A DNA stretch of 64,000 nucleotides, from NCBI RefSeq assembly GCF_031458255.1, contig NZ_JAVDYC010000001.1, positions 7,798,501 through 7,862,500 on the forward strand, written 5' to 3'. The notes under the pieces are model-generated. The model ran no database searches, was not told where the DNA came from, and was given only the letters and a program-made list of their open reading frames with translations. Made by a program: the position numbers and the translations under genes. Source of the stretch: Catenuloplanes niger. GTDB lineage: Bacteria > Actinomycetota > Actinomycetes > Mycobacteriales > Micromonosporaceae. Shown here piece by piece: positions 63,681 to 64,000 of the stretch (the stretch's first letter is position 1; every line of letters begins with the position of its first letter).

Positions 63681-64000
63681 TCAACCGGATGCGCCGATCT
63701 CCGCCGCCCGCACCACCCGGCCCCGGCCCGCCTCCTTGGCCGCGTAGAGCGCCCGGTCCGCGCGGCGCAGCAGCTCGTCCGGCGGTTCCGTGCCGTCCCA
63801 GAGCGCCAGTCCGGCGGAGAACGACTGGAGGTCCGGCGTGGCGATCCGCAGCCGGTCCAGCAGCCGGGCCGCGTCGTCCTCGGTGCGGCCCGGCATCAGC
63901 AGCACGAACTCCTCGCCGCCGTAGCGCGCCAGGGTGTCACCGTCCCGCAGCAGCAGGCTCCAGGACATCCCGGCCCCGGCCAGCAGGTCGTCGCCGGCCT
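63681..64000 (-). CDS. GGDEF-domain protein, C-terminal fragment
   Basis: 106 codons of the 3' end are in the window; the gene starts beyond the right edge. The active site is LARYGGEEFVLLMPG (GGEEF), with RDGD as inhibitory RxxD site five residues before it, and a typical end RRADRALYAAKEAGRGRVV. It probably makes cyclic di-GMP. Sensor domains, if any, are outside the window. Confidence 0.92.
   Translation of the reverse strand, partial: AGDDLLAGAGMSWSLLLRDGDTLARYGGEEFVLLMPGRTEDDAARLLDRLRIATPDLQSFSAGLALWDGTEPPDELLRRADRALYAAKEAGRGRVVRAAEIGASG

Overview
The window is about 70% GC, densely packed and free of long gene-free stretches (the largest gaps are just under 300 bases). GTG starts, TetR-type regulators, WhiB-less one-component control, a SigK/SigL-type ECF sigma/anti-sigma pair, a pectinesterase with a ricin-type lectin domain and many GGDEF proteins all point to a filamentous actinomycete. 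My best guess is Micromonosporaceae (Actinoplanes/Catenuloplanes type). No rRNA, tRNA, CRISPR array, prophage or intact transposase was seen; the gene content looks chromosomal.

Layout. 1-4.3 kb: end of a flavin oxidoreductase gene, a PTS-type dihydroxyacetone kinase locus (dhaL, dhaK leftward; dhaM rightward), a 162-bp MITE-like element lying exactly between two convergent stop codons, and a tetR/hydrolase divergent pair. 4.3-12 kb: an HD-domain protein, an orphan histidine kinase, two tetR loci (one with a clear double operator and an NmrA-type reductase, one facing an operator whose target gene seems lost), a GNAT, an AAA ATPase and a secreted pectinesterase. 12-20.6 kb: a saccharopine-dehydrogenase-like reductase, a beta-lactamase-fold/MerR pair with a textbook MerR promoter, PPK2, a DinB/DUF427/acyl-CoA dehydrogenase run, a RibD-like reductase and an HspR-controlled hsp20. 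21-29 kb: a NarL-type two-component system, a DrrAB-like ABC exporter with a WYL regulator, and a UvrA-like ABC protein with a TetR regulator. 29-35 kb: the three glycolate-oxidase subunits (glcD, glcE, glcF) and a divergent Nramp-like carrier. 35-44 kb: a GT-C membrane protein, DUF1304-AraC-VOC operon, a remnant of the same MITE, a GIY-YIG protein, a PAS-GGDEF cyclase, an FhuF-like protein, a 14-bp tandem repeat, and the sigma/anti-sigma locus. 44-52 kb: pgi, a STAS/HATPase protein, then the five-gene STM4015-STM4011 operon. 52-64 kb: a secreted S15 peptidase, an RNA-repair pair (HD-kinase plus a frameshifted RNA ligase), a TetR, a GGDEF-EAL protein, and a leftward run of FKBP, methyltransferase, App1-like phosphatase, a hypothetical protein and a GGDEF protein.

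The most interesting content is the STM4011-STM4015 operon at 47170-52115. It has two radical SAM enzymes, an ATP-grasp-like protein, an alkaline-phosphatase-superfamily hydrolase and a leucine-rich-repeat protein, joined by 4-13 nt overlaps. This combination is conserved in distant bacteria, but I know of no assigned pathway. Second is the RNA ligase/HD-kinase module, whose ligase gene carries an apparent single-base insertion. Third is the CTAG-targeted element at 2208-2377. A recurring regulatory theme is a TANNNT -10 box six to eight bases before the start codon, which predicts leaderless mRNAs for about eight genes.
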